From contig NZ_JASZYS010000024.1 of assembly GCF_030316845.1 (NCBI RefSeq), forward strand, positions 1-59,527: DNA of 59,527 nt, read 5' to 3'. The first letter of the stretch is position 1, and each line of letters starts with the position of its first letter. The translations under genes were made by a program, and so were the position numbers. This document shows positions 44,304-53,200 of the stretch, in pieces. Origin of the DNA: Variovorax davisae. GTDB lineage: Bacteria; Pseudomonadota; Gammaproteobacteria; Burkholderiales; Burkholderiaceae_C. The notes beneath the pieces are model-generated. The model saw nothing but the letters and a program-made list of their open reading frames with translations, was not told where the DNA came from and did no database searches.

Positions 44304-45185
44304 ATGTCACAAACCGTTTCGGGGCGCCTCAAGATCGGCTTGTCCGCCTGCTTCTCCCACGCCGACCCGGCGCGCTCGCTGTTCACCAACAAGACGCTGC
44401 AGTACGTGGAGCAGTCGATCACGCACTGGCTGATGTCGGCCGGCGCGATGGTGGTGATGGTCCCCTGCCCGACCGGCGCGACCGCGCGCGGCGACACCAA
44501 GCTGTCGCACTACGCCGAATGGCTCGACGGCGTCGTGATGCACGGCGGCGCCGACGTCTGGCCCGGCAGCTATGGCGAGGTGCCGCTCAAGGACGCCTGG
44601 GTGGGCGACCGAATCCGCGACCTCTACGACCTGGCACTGGTCGAGGCCTTCGAGCAGGCCGGCAAGCCGATCTTCGGCGTCTGCCGCGGCTTGCAGCTGA
44701 TCAACGTGGCCTTCGGCGGCACCCTCTACCAGGACATCGAGGCCCAGCACCCGAACGCCCTGCGGCACCGCGACGCCGAGACCTACGACCAGAACTTCCA
44801 CGAGATCAGCATCACGCCCGGCTCCCGCCTGTCGAAGCTCTACCCGGGCATGGAAAGCGCGCGCGTCAACAGCATCCATCACCAGGGCGTGAAGGACCTG
44901 GCGCCCGGCTTCGAGGTCGATGCGTGGAGCATCCCCGACCGCATTCCGGAGGCGATCCGGCGCCGGGTCGACCGCGGCCGCAGCTACATCGCCGCGACCC
45001 AGTGGCACCCGGAGTTCCACACCTACGGCGCCACCGACACGGTCGACGACTCCGCCATCCTGCAGGACTTCCTGTGGGCCTGCGCCACCGCCAAGGTCAG
45101 CCCGAAGGGGCCGCTGCGCAGCGCGCCCGGCCGCATCCGCAACCGTGCGGCCCGGCTTCTGCGGCAGGCGCTGCTGATGCGCTGA
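44304..45185 (+). CDS. Class I glutamine amidotransferase-like hydrolase (peptidase C26, PuuD-like)
   Basis: A 293-residue protein of the gamma-glutamyl-gamma-aminobutyrate hydrolase family. The nucleophile elbow is FGVCRGLQLINVAFGGTLYQD, and the catalytic His and Glu are in TQWHPEFH. The first part has SHYAEWLDGVVMHGGADVWP, the oxyanion region of the family. In E. coli PuuD frees GABA in putrescine breakdown; no other puu genes are next to this one, so the substrate is uncertain. It probably acts in the cytoplasm. Its 3' end is 18 bases from the convergent mini-lipoprotein gene. Confidence 0.88.
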   Translation: MSQTVSGRLKIGLSACFSHADPARSLFTNKTLQYVEQSITHWLMSAGAMVVMVPCPTGATARGDTKLSHYAEWLDGVVMHGGADVWPGSYGEVPLKDAWVGDRIRDLYDLALVEAFEQAGKPIFGVCRGLQLINVAFGGTLYQDIEAQHPNALRHRDAETYDQNFHEISITPGSRLSKLYPGMESARVNSIHHQGVKDLAPGFEVDAWSIPDRIPEAIRRRVDRGRSYIAATQWHPEFHTYGATDTVDDSAILQDFLWACATAKVSPKGPLRSAPGRIRNRAARLLRQALLMR

Positions 45186-45203
45186 GGCGTTGGCCGGCCG
45201 CCC

Positions 45204-45377
45204 TCAGCGGCTCTGGTTCTTGACGTTGCTGACGTTGGCGTCGATCGTGCCGAACACGGTGATGCCGCTGCTGCCCGCGGCGCTGCCGCCGCCGCCGGCG
45301 CTCGAGGCACCGCGTGCGGCGCAGCCCACCGCCAGGCAGAGGGTGGCGGCGAACGCCACCGCAAGCACTGTCTTCAT
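45204..45377 (-). CDS. Mini-lipoprotein (57 aa) with a porin-like strand
   Basis: A 57-residue exported protein: MKTVLAVAFAATLCLAVGC is a signal peptide with Cys at a lipobox-like site (AVGC), then a Gly/Ser linker, then GITVFGTIDANVSNVKNQSR. That last stretch looks like the first beta strand of Gram-negative porins (SVTLFGTVDANVSY type). The rest of a porin is absent. AAGGGGA seven bases before the ATG supports real translation. An in-frame ATG at 45392 overlaps the topB stop. It may be a truncated porin remnant or an independent small lipoprotein. Confidence 0.6.
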   Translation of the reverse strand: MKTVLAVAFAATLCLAVGCAARGASSAGGGGSAAGSSGITVFGTIDANVSNVKNQSR

Positions 45378-45388
45378 GCGAGTCCCCT

Positions 45389-48319
45389 TCATGCGCCGAG
45401 GTGCTTGCCGACGATGCCGGCCAGCTCGAACATCGTCACCTGGTCCTTGCCGAACACCGGCTTCAGCTTGGCGTCGGCATTGATGGCGCGCTTGTTCGCC
45501 GCGTCCTGCAGGCCGTTGGCCTTGATGTAGTCCCACAGCTTCTTGATGACCTCGGTGCGCGCCACCGGCTCGGCGCCGATCACCGCGGCCAGCGCCTCGC
45601 TGGGCTTGAGTCCGGCGCCCGGCTTGCGCGGCGCCTTGGGCGCGGCGGCCTTCTTGGCGGCGGGCAGCTTCTTGGCCGCCGGGGTCTTCGCCGCCGCTTT
45701 CTTCGCCGCCGGCGCCGCCTTCGCGAAAGTCTTGCGCGGCGGGAACTTGCTGGTCCGCGGCTCGAACTCGAACGCCACCTTGCCCTCGTCCTTGTTCCAG
45801 GCCAGGAAGGCCTTGAAGGGGCGGCGCGTGCGCATCGAGACGAACTTGTCGAGCAGGTCGGTCTTGCCGGTGGCCAGCAGCTTCTCGACCTGGGCGCGCT
45901 CGATCGGCTGCTGCAGGATGATCTTGCCGGTCTTGAAGGTGCAGCTCGGCGTCGCCTGGGTGTTGGTGGGCACCGATTTCTCGCAGACGTAGTTGCTGCC
46001 GTGCTCGAACACCGGCGCGCCGCAGATCGGGCAGGGCCCGACGGTGTCCTGCTGGCTGAAGTCGACGATCTCGCCGGTGTCGGCGTTCTTGTCGTCGCCG
46101 AAGTCGAACTCCAGCTTCCAGTTCTTCGCTTCCTCGTCGAACTTGAGAATGATCTCGGAAGTGAAAGGCCAGCCGGCCTTCGAGCGGAAGCCTTCCAGCG
46201 GGCCGATGTGCTTGTCGCGCAGCAGCGCCTCGGCCTCGGCCACCTCGAAGGTGCGCCCGGCCGGCGACTTGCCGAACGAGAAGCCGCAGGGTTCCTGCCC
46301 GGGCTTGCCGGTGCAGCTGTAGCGGCGGTAGTTCTCCTTCACGACGCCGCCGCAGTTGGGGCATGGCGTCGCCAGCGTGGCGTAGTCGCCGGGCACGGTG
46401 TCGCGGTCGTATTCCTTGGCCTTCTTGACGATGTGCTCCGTCATCTCGGCGATCTCGCGCATGAAGGCCTCGCGGCTCAGCTTGCCGTGCTCCATCTGCG
46501 CCAGCTTGTATTCCCATTCCCCGGTGAGCTCGGCCTTGGAGAGTTCCTCGACGCCGAGCCCGCGCAGCAGGGTCATCAGCTGGAAGGCCTTGGCGGTCGG
46601 GATCAGCTCGCGGCCTTCGCGGATCATGTACTTCTCGGCCAGCAGGCCTTCGATGGTGGCGGCGCGCGTGGCGGGCGTGCCCAGGCCCTTCTCCTGCATG
46701 GCCTCGCGCAGCTCGTCGTCGTCGATGGTCTTGCCGGCGCCTTCCATCGCGCCGAGCAGCGTGGCTTCCGAATAGCGCGCCGGCGGCCGGGTCTTCAGGC
46801 CCTTGGGGTCGGCCGCCTCGACCTTCACCAGCTCGCCCGGCTTGACCGGCACCAGCCGCTTGCCGTCCTTGTCGTCGTCCTTCTCGTCGTCCTCGGCTTC
46901 CTTGCCCCAGATCGCCAGCCAGCCGGCCTTCACGAGCACCTTGCCGTCGGTGCGGAACGGGTATTTCTTGCCGCCCTGCTCGACCGTGCTGATGCGGGTC
47001 GTGACCTGGTATTCGGCGCTCGGGAAGAACACCGACATGAAGCGCCGCACGACGAAGTCGTACAGCTTCTGCTCGGCGTCGGACAGGCCGCTGGGCGCCT
47101 GCAGCGTCGGGATGATCGCAAAGTGGTCGCTGACCTTGGCGTTGTCGAAGATGCGCTTCGACGGCTTCACGTAATTGTTGTCGACCGCCTGCTGTGCGAA
47201 GGGCGCGAGGTGCTTCATGCCGCTGTTGGCGAGCATCTTCATCGTGTCCTTGACCACCGGCAGGTAGTCCTCGGGCAGCGCCCGCGAGTCGGTCCGCGGG
47301 TAGGTCAGCGCCTTGTGGCGCTCATAGAGGCTCTGCGCCAGCGCCAGCGTGGTCTTGGCGCTGAAGCCGAAGCGGCCGTTGGCCTCGCGCTGCAGCGAGG
47401 TCAGGTCGAACAGCAGCGGCGACGCGCTGGTGGTGGGCTTGCTTTCCTCGGTCACCGAGGCCGGCTTGCCGCGCGCGGCGTCGGCGATCTCGCGCGCCTC
47501 GCGTTCGTTCCAGACCCGGTCGGCGCGCTGCTCGGGGTCGGGCACGCCGTCGGGCCCGGGCGGCGGCTTCTTCCAGTTCGGGTCGAACCACTTGCCCGGG
47601 TAGGTGCCGGCCTCGGCCAGGAAGCTGCCGTGCACCTCCCAGTAGTCGCGGCTGACGAACTTGCGGATCTTCTCCTCGCGCTCCACCACCACCGACAAGG
47701 TCGGCGTCTGGACCCGGCCCACGGTGGTCAGGAAGAAGCCGCCGTCGCGCGAGTTGAAGGCGGTCATGGCGCGCGTGCCGTTGATGCCGACCAGCCAGTC
47801 GGCCTCGGAGCGCGAGCGGGCGGCGTCGGCCAGCCCCTGCATCTGCTGCTCGCTGCGCAGCTGGTCGAAGCCGTCGCGGATCGCCTGCGGCGTCATCGAC
47901 TGCAGCCACAGGCGCTTGACCGGCTTGCCCAGCGGCGCCTTGCCGCCGGCGTACTGCTCGATCAGGCGGAAGATCAGCTCGCCTTCGCGGCCCGCGTCAC
48001 AGGCGTTGACCAGCTGGGTCACGTCCTTGCGCTTGGCCTGCTTGACCACCGCGTTGAGGCGGGTCTTGGTCTTGTCGACCGGCTTCAGGTCGAAGCGCGG
48101 CGGGATCACCGGCAGGTTGGCAAAGCTCCACTTGCCGCGCTTGACGTCGAACTCCTCCGGCGCCTGGATCTCGACCAGATGGCCCACGGCACTGGTGACG
48201 ACGTACCTGTCGTTCTCGAAGTGCTCGTCGTGCTTGTCGAACTTGCCGGCCACCGGCGTCAGCGCGCGCACGATGTCCTGCGCCACCGAGGGTTTTTCTG
48301 CAATCACCAACGTTTTCAT
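45389..48319 (-). CDS. topB: DNA topoisomerase III with lysine-rich linker and C-terminal SWIB domain
   Basis: A 976-residue type IA topoisomerase. The Toprim domain starts KTLVIAEKPSVAQDI and contains CDAGREGE; the catalytic Tyr is Y340 in LTYPRTDSRA. Zinc-finger-like CPNCGG, CTGKPGQEPCGF, CPICGA and CEKS clusters follow around residues 650-800. Residues about 855-900 are a Lys/Ala/Pro linker (AAKKAAAKTPAAKKLPAAKK) of histone H1 style, and residues 904-976 are a SWIB/MDM2-type domain (LKPSEALAAVIG, RTEVIKKLWDYIKANGLQD, FELAGIVGKHL). It relaxes and decatenates DNA. ATG 48319 is used. The divergent neighbour is a SET methyltransferase. Confidence 0.93.
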   Translation of the reverse strand: MKTLVIAEKPSVAQDIVRALTPVAGKFDKHDEHFENDRYVVTSAVGHLVEIQAPEEFDVKRGKWSFANLPVIPPRFDLKPVDKTKTRLNAVVKQAKRKDVTQLVNACDAGREGELIFRLIEQYAGGKAPLGKPVKRLWLQSMTPQAIRDGFDQLRSEQQMQGLADAARSRSEADWLVGINGTRAMTAFNSRDGGFFLTTVGRVQTPTLSVVVEREEKIRKFVSRDYWEVHGSFLAEAGTYPGKWFDPNWKKPPPGPDGVPDPEQRADRVWNEREAREIADAARGKPASVTEESKPTTSASPLLFDLTSLQREANGRFGFSAKTTLALAQSLYERHKALTYPRTDSRALPEDYLPVVKDTMKMLANSGMKHLAPFAQQAVDNNYVKPSKRIFDNAKVSDHFAIIPTLQAPSGLSDAEQKLYDFVVRRFMSVFFPSAEYQVTTRISTVEQGGKKYPFRTDGKVLVKAGWLAIWGKEAEDDEKDDDKDGKRLVPVKPGELVKVEAADPKGLKTRPPARYSEATLLGAMEGAGKTIDDDELREAMQEKGLGTPATRAATIEGLLAEKYMIREGRELIPTAKAFQLMTLLRGLGVEELSKAELTGEWEYKLAQMEHGKLSREAFMREIAEMTEHIVKKAKEYDRDTVPGDYATLATPCPNCGGVVKENYRRYSCTGKPGQEPCGFSFGKSPAGRTFEVAEAEALLRDKHIGPLEGFRSKAGWPFTSEIILKFDEEAKNWKLEFDFGDDKNADTGEIVDFSQQDTVGPCPICGAPVFEHGSNYVCEKSVPTNTQATPSCTFKTGKIILQQPIERAQVEKLLATGKTDLLDKFVSMRTRRPFKAFLAWNKDEGKVAFEFEPRTSKFPPRKTFAKAAPAAKKAAAKTPAAKKLPAAKKAAAPKAPRKPGAGLKPSEALAAVIGAEPVARTEVIKKLWDYIKANGLQDAANKRAINADAKLKPVFGKDQVTMFELAGIVGKHLGA

Positions 48320-48389
48320 CAACCAATCCTATTCATTCAGTCCACTCCCGCATCCTCCCGAGATGGGTGCCCCTCCCGCGCCATTCAAC

Positions 48390-48490
48390 ACGAGGCGGGA
48401 CGGGGCCACCAGGCCGCCGCCGGGCCGCCCCAAGGCGGCCTGCGCCCCATCGGGGGGGGGCGAACCACACGAAGCGGGGAGCGTAGGGGC
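48390..48490. repeat. Dispersed GC-rich intergenic repeat (Comamonadaceae REP-like)
   Basis: GGGCCGCCCCAAGGCGGCC followed by GCGCCCCATCGGGGGGGGCG and GAACCACACGAAGCGGGGAGC has the paired GGCCGCC/GGCGGCC arms and C-run/G-run hairpin of an intergenic repeat I recall from Variovorax and Acidovorax genomes. It lies between the divergent topB and SET genes. Confidence 0.55.
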
Positions 48491-48498
48491 GACATCTT

Positions 48499-48548
48499 TA
48501 CAATCGGGCGCTTCTCGCGTGCGTACGCGCACGCGCATGCGTACATAT
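48499..48548 (+). promoter_or_regulatory. SET gene promoter with a Z-DNA-type tract and leader hairpin
   Basis: TACAAT (48499-48504) is a probable -10 element. From 48516 to 48548, 33 bases alternate strictly pyrimidine-purine, mostly CG and CA steps, a Z-DNA-prone tract. Within it GCGTGCG (48517-48523) and CGCACGC (48528-48534) form a 7-bp stem around a TACG tetraloop of the UNCG type. The SET start codon follows at 48570. Confidence 0.5.
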
Positions 48549-48569
48549 TCAAACTAACAGACTTCGGCG

Positions 48570-49175
48570 ATGCCTTCCAAATCCCCCATTTCCGGCGGCC
48601 GCCGAATCCAGACCCGCCGCTCGGGCGTCCACGGCAACGGCGTCTTCGCCGTGCAGGATATTGCAGAAGGCGAAACGCTCATCGAATACAAGGGCGAGAT
48701 CATTTCGTGGAAGGAAGCCCTGCGGCGCCATCCCCACGATCCGACCCAGCCGCAGCACACCTTCTACTTCCACGTCGACGACGACCGCGTGATCGACGGC
48801 AATGTCGACGGCAACGCCGCGCGCTGGATCAATCACTCGTGCGAACCGAACTGCGAGGCCGACGAGCAGAAGGGCCGGGTCTTCATCAAGGCGCTGCGCA
48901 ACATCGCGGCCGGCGAAGAGCTGAACTACGACTACGGCCTGATCATCGACGAGCCGTACACCAGGAAGCTGCTGTCCGAGTTCCCCTGCTGGTGCGGTTC
49001 GACGGACTGCCGCGGCACGCTGCTGGCGCCGAAGGACGACGACGCGGCCAAGAAGAAAAAGAAGAAGAAAAAGGCCAAGAAGGTCGAAAAGAAGGCGCAG
49101 AAGCAGGCCGACAAGAAGTCCGGCAAGGCCGACAAGAAAAAGAGCGCCAAGGCCGAAAAGTCCGACAAGCGCTGA
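48570..49175 (+). CDS. SET-domain protein-lysine methyltransferase with poly-lysine tail
   Basis: A 201-residue protein. Residues 12-150 are a compact SET domain: GVHGNGVFAVQDIAEGETLIEYKGE at the start, the AdoMet/substrate motif INHSCEPNC (87-95), GEELNYDYG (115-123), and a post-SET zinc-type CWCGSTDC (C140, C142, C147) with C95 as possible fourth ligand. Residues 161-201 contain 22 lysines in 41 residues (KKKKKKKKAKK, KADKKKSAK), like a histone H1 tail, so the protein should bind DNA or RNA. SET proteins methylate lysines; the target here could be its own tail, a nucleoid protein or the neighbouring topoisomerase. The next gene, birA, begins two bases after the stop. Confidence 0.9.
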   Translation: MPSKSPISGGRRIQTRRSGVHGNGVFAVQDIAEGETLIEYKGEIISWKEALRRHPHDPTQPQHTFYFHVDDDRVIDGNVDGNAARWINHSCEPNCEADEQKGRVFIKALRNIAAGEELNYDYGLIIDEPYTRKLLSEFPCWCGSTDCRGTLLAPKDDDAAKKKKKKKKAKKVEKKAQKQADKKSGKADKKKSAKAEKSDKR

Positions 49176-49177
49176 GC

Positions 49178-49975
49178 ATGCCCTCCCCCTGGTTCGAAGA
49201 CGAGATCACGCAGAGCCTGGCGCCGCTGCTGCCCGGCATCGGCGTCGAGGTGGTGGCCGAGATCGGTTCCACCAACACCGAGCTGATGCGCCGTGCGCGC
49301 GAGGGCCGCAACGCTGCCGTGCTGCTGGTGGCCGAGCGCCAGACCGCGGGCCGCGGTCGCCTGGGGCGTCCCTGGCAAAGTGCCCAGGACGCCCGCGAGC
49401 CGAGCTCGCTGACCTTTTCGCTCGGCCTGTCGCTGGCCCCGCGGGACTGGTCCGGCCTGTCGCTCGCGGTCGGCGTCAGCGTGGCCGAAAGCCTGGACCC
49501 CTCCGGCGCCGCCGGCCTGGCCCTCAAGTGGCCCAACGACCTGTGGGTCGGCGAACGCAAGCTCGGCGGCATCCTGATCGAGACCGCCCTGCTCCAGCCG
49601 GATGTGGCCGAGCGCTACCTGGTGATCGGCATCGGCATCAACATCGGCGCGCGCGAGGCGGCGGGCCTCAGCACGCCGCCCGCCTGGCTGAAGCAATGGC
49701 GGCCGGACGCGGCGCCGGGCGAGGTGCTGCGCGAGATCGCCGCCCCGCTGGTGCGCGACGTGCTGCTGTTCAGCGACAGCGGCTTCGTGCCCTTCGCGGC
49801 CCGCTTCGCCGCCCGCGACGTGCTGCGCGGCCGCGAGGTGCGGCTCAGCGACGGCACCGAGGGCTTCTGCGAAGGGGTCGGATGGGGCGGTGAGCTGATG
49901 GTCCGCACGGCCGCGGGCGTCCAGATGATCAGCAGCGCCGAAGTCAGCGTCCGGCCGCGTCCCGGGCCGCGATAG
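49178..49975 (+). CDS. birA: Biotin--[acetyl-CoA-carboxylase] ligase, monofunctional
   Basis: A 265-residue BirA without the N-terminal repressor HTH. Biotinyl-AMP-binding AERQTAGRGRLGRPW and LKWPNDLWVGERKLGGIL with the key Lys and Trp are present, then GIGINIG and a C-terminal SH3-like domain (RGREVRLSDGTEGFCEGV). It attaches biotin to AccB and other carboxylases in the cytoplasm. It cannot act as a transcriptional repressor. It begins two bases after the SET stop and is followed five bases later by a small membrane protein gene, so all three are probably one operon. Confidence 0.94.
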   Translation: MPSPWFEDEITQSLAPLLPGIGVEVVAEIGSTNTELMRRAREGRNAAVLLVAERQTAGRGRLGRPWQSAQDAREPSSLTFSLGLSLAPRDWSGLSLAVGVSVAESLDPSGAAGLALKWPNDLWVGERKLGGILIETALLQPDVAERYLVIGIGINIGAREAAGLSTPPAWLKQWRPDAAPGEVLREIAAPLVRDVLLFSDSGFVPFAARFAARDVLRGREVRLSDGTEGFCEGVGWGGELMVRTAAGVQMISSAEVSVRPRPGPR

Positions 49976-49980
49976 ATCCC

Positions 49981-50163
49981 ATGCGCCTGGTCGTCATCCT
50001 TCTGCTCGTCGCCAACCTGGGCTATTTCGCCTGGACCCGCGGCGCGCTGGCCCTCTTCGGCGCCGAGCCCGCGCGCTTCAGCGAGACCGAGCCGCAGCGG
50101 CTGCAGCAGCAGGTCCGCCCGGAGATGCTGCAGATCCGCAAGGTCGAGCCGACCAAGCCCTAG
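49981..50163 (+). CDS. Small membrane protein (60 aa), possibly a truncated SPOR-type protein
   Basis: A 60-residue protein: one hydrophobic N-terminal segment (LVVILLLVANLGYFAW), then a polar tail ending LQQQVRPEMLQIRKVEPTKP. As far as I recall, birA in Comamonadaceae is often followed by a longer protein with this start and a C-terminal SPOR domain. Here the SPOR part is absent and the frame ends cleanly, so this may be a truncated version or a short natural form. It starts five bases after the birA stop. Confidence 0.6.
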   Translation: MRLVVILLLVANLGYFAWTRGALALFGAEPARFSETEPQRLQQQVRPEMLQIRKVEPTKP

Positions 50164-50218
50164 CTGGCGCGCCGAGGCCAAGGCGGTGCGCAGCGCGCCG
50201 CTGCATCAGATCCCGTCC

Positions 50219-53200
50219 ATGTTTCGCCCGAACCTTGCTCATTTTCCCCACGCCGAACCGTTCGACGCTGCTCCCATTCTTCGCGGCCCCGAGCGGCCGG
50301 AACTGATTCGAACCGAGGTCCTGTCGGCGTTGTTCGAGGCCACGGCCCGGCGCGTGCCGACCCGGACGGCGCTGGTCTTCGGCGAGCGGCGCCTCGGCTA
50401 CGGCGAACTGGACGAACAGGCCGAGCGTTGCGCATCGAGGCTCGTCGACGACGGCATCGGCCCCGGGCAGATCGTCGGCCTGTGGCTGCCGCGCGGCATC
50501 GAGCTGCTGGTGGCGCAGCTGGCGATCGCGAAGAGCGGCGCCGCCTGGCTCGCGCTGGATGCCGACACGCCGGTCGAACGCATCGCCGCCTGCCTGGACG
50601 ATGCCGGCGCCGCGGGCATCGTGAGCTGCAGCGCCTTCGCCCCCCGGCTGGCGGCGATCGGCCGGCCGCTCTGGGCCGTCGAGGCGCTGCTGGCCGAATG
50701 CGTCCCGGCGGGCGCGCTGCGGCGCCGCGCCGCAGCGCTGCCCGAGCACCCGGCCTACGTGATCTACACCTCGGGCTCGACCGGGAAGCCCAAGGGCATC
50801 GCCATCAGCCAGCGCAGCATCTGCCACTTCCTGCGCAGCGAGAACGCGCTGCTGGGCGTGCGCCAGGACGACCTCGTCTACCAGGGCTTTTCGGTCGCCT
50901 TCGACATGTCGTTCGAGGAGATCTGGCTCAGCTACCTGGTCGGTGCGACGCTCTGGATCGCACCGAAGGCGCTGGCCACCGATCCCGAAGCGCTGCCGCA
51001 GGCGCTGGCCGCGCACCGCATCACCGTGCTGCATGCCGTGCCCACCTTGCTCGCCCTCTTCGGGCAGGACGTGCCGAGCCTGCGCCTGGTCAACCTCGGC
51101 GGCGAGGCCTGTCCGCCCTCGCTGGTGGAACGCTGGGCCCGGCCCGGGCGCCAGCTGTTCAACAGCTACGGCCCGACCGAGACCACGGTGTCGGCCAGCC
51201 TGGCCGAACTGGAGCCGGGCGACCCCGTCACCATCGGCCTGCCGCTGCCCAACTACGCGCTGCTGGTGATCTCGACCGACATGGCAGCCGGCCCCCGGCT
51301 GCTGCCGCGCGGCGAGATCGGCGAGCTGTGCATCACCGGGCCCGGCGTCGCGGTGGGCTACCTGGGGCGGCCCGAGCTGACGGCCGAGAAATTCCTCCCC
51401 AACCCCTGGTCGCGCGACGCCGACGATGCCCGGCTCTATCGCACCGGCGACCTGGCCCGCATCGATGAATTCGGGCGCGTCCAGTGCCTGGGCCGCACGG
51501 ACGACCAGGTCAAGATTCGCGGCTTTCGGGTCGAGCTCGGCGAGATCGAGGTGCTGCTGGCGCAGCAGCCCGGTGTAGGCACTGCGGCCGTGGTGCTGCG
51601 CGAGGTGCAGGGCGTCGACCAGCTGATCGCCTTCCTGGTGCCGGAGGGCAGCGCCGAGCTCTCGGCCCCCGCATTGCGCGCGGCGCTCGGCGCCCGGCTG
51701 CCGCCCTACATGGTGCCGGGCCGGATCGAGCTGCTGGCGCGAATGCCGCGGCTGAGCTCCGGCAAGATCGATCGCAAGGCCCTGAAGGCGCAGCCGCTCG
51801 CGGAAGCCGCCGTGCCGGCCGGCGATTCGGACCAGCCGGAGACGGCCGCCGAGGCCGCGCTGTTCGCGGCGCTGGCCACGCTCTTTCCCGGCTCCGCGAT
51901 CCGGCGCGATTCGGACTTCTTCGACCAACTCGGCGGCCATTCGCTGCTGGCGGCGCGGCTGGCGTCGATGCTGCGGGCCGATCCGCGCTTCACCCGGATC
52001 ACGGTGCGCGAGATCTACCGGCAGCGCACGGTCGGCGCCATCGCGGCCGCGCTGGAGGCCAGCGCCATCCAGCCGGCCGACCGCGTGCCCGACTGGACGC
52101 CGCCTCCGGCCTGGCGCCGCTGGCGCTGCGGCCTGGCGCAGGCGCTGGCGATCCCGGGGCTGGTCGCCGTTCGCATGGCGCAGTGGCTGGCGCCGTTCTT
52201 CACTTACCACTTCCATACCGGCAGCCCGGGCGATTCGGTCCCTTACGCGGTGGCGGTGTCGGTGGCCGCCTTCCTGGTCGCCACGGTGCTCGAGTTCGTC
52301 CTGGCCCTGGCCGGCAAATGGCTGATCGCCGGCCGGTTGGCGCCGGGCCGCTACCCGCTCTGGGGCCTCACCTATTTCCGCTGGTGGCTCGCCGACCGGC
52401 TGGTCGATGCGGCGCCCACCTATCTCATCAGCGGTTCCTCGCTCCACGCCTGGTGGCTGCGCGCGCTGGGCGCGCGCATCGGGCGCGACGTGGTCATCGG
52501 GTCGGTCAAGCTGCGCGCGCCCGACCTGTTCTCGGTCGGCGACGGCGCCAGCATCGGCAACGCGGTCAACTTCGAGAACGCGCGCGTGATGGGCGGCGAG
52601 CTGCTGATCGGGCCGATCGCCATCGGCGCCCAGGCCCATGTCGGCTCCTACGCGGTGCTGGAAGGCCACACCCGGATCGGGGACTGGGGCCATCTCGACG
52701 CCCAGTCCGCGCTGGCCGAGGGCCAGGCGGTGCCGGCGGGGCGCATCTGGAGCGGCTCGCCGGCGCGCGATGCGGGTGCCTTCGATGCGGCTTCACTGCG
52801 CCCGCGCCCCGCCGCCAGCCGGCGTCGGCGCATCGGTGAAGGGCTGTTCTTCTTCACCGGTGCGCTGCTGGTGGCGGCGCTGTTCTTCCTGCCCCTGTTC
52901 CCCAGCTTCATGCTGATCGACGTGCTGGACGACTTCGAACGCTTTCCGTGGCTGGAGACGAACGTGGTCGCGCTGCAGCTGCTGAAGTACTTCGTGCTGG
53001 CGCTGCCGGCGGCGGCGGTGATGATCGTGCTCACCGCGCTGGTCTCGGCCGGCATCCGCTGGAGCGTGCTGCCGCGCCTGGAGAGCGGCAGCTGGCCGGT
53101 GCACAGCAACGTCTATTGCGGCAAATGGCTGGTCAACCAGATCCAGGAGTCGAGCCTGGCAGTGCTGCACGGCGTGTACGCGACGCTGTTCGCGCCCTGC

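Noticed and set aside
45314..49975. A plus-strand frame spanning the whole of topB antisense and ending in birA
   Set aside because: Only the last 265 codons (birA) have a protein family; the rest is antisense to the topoisomerase.
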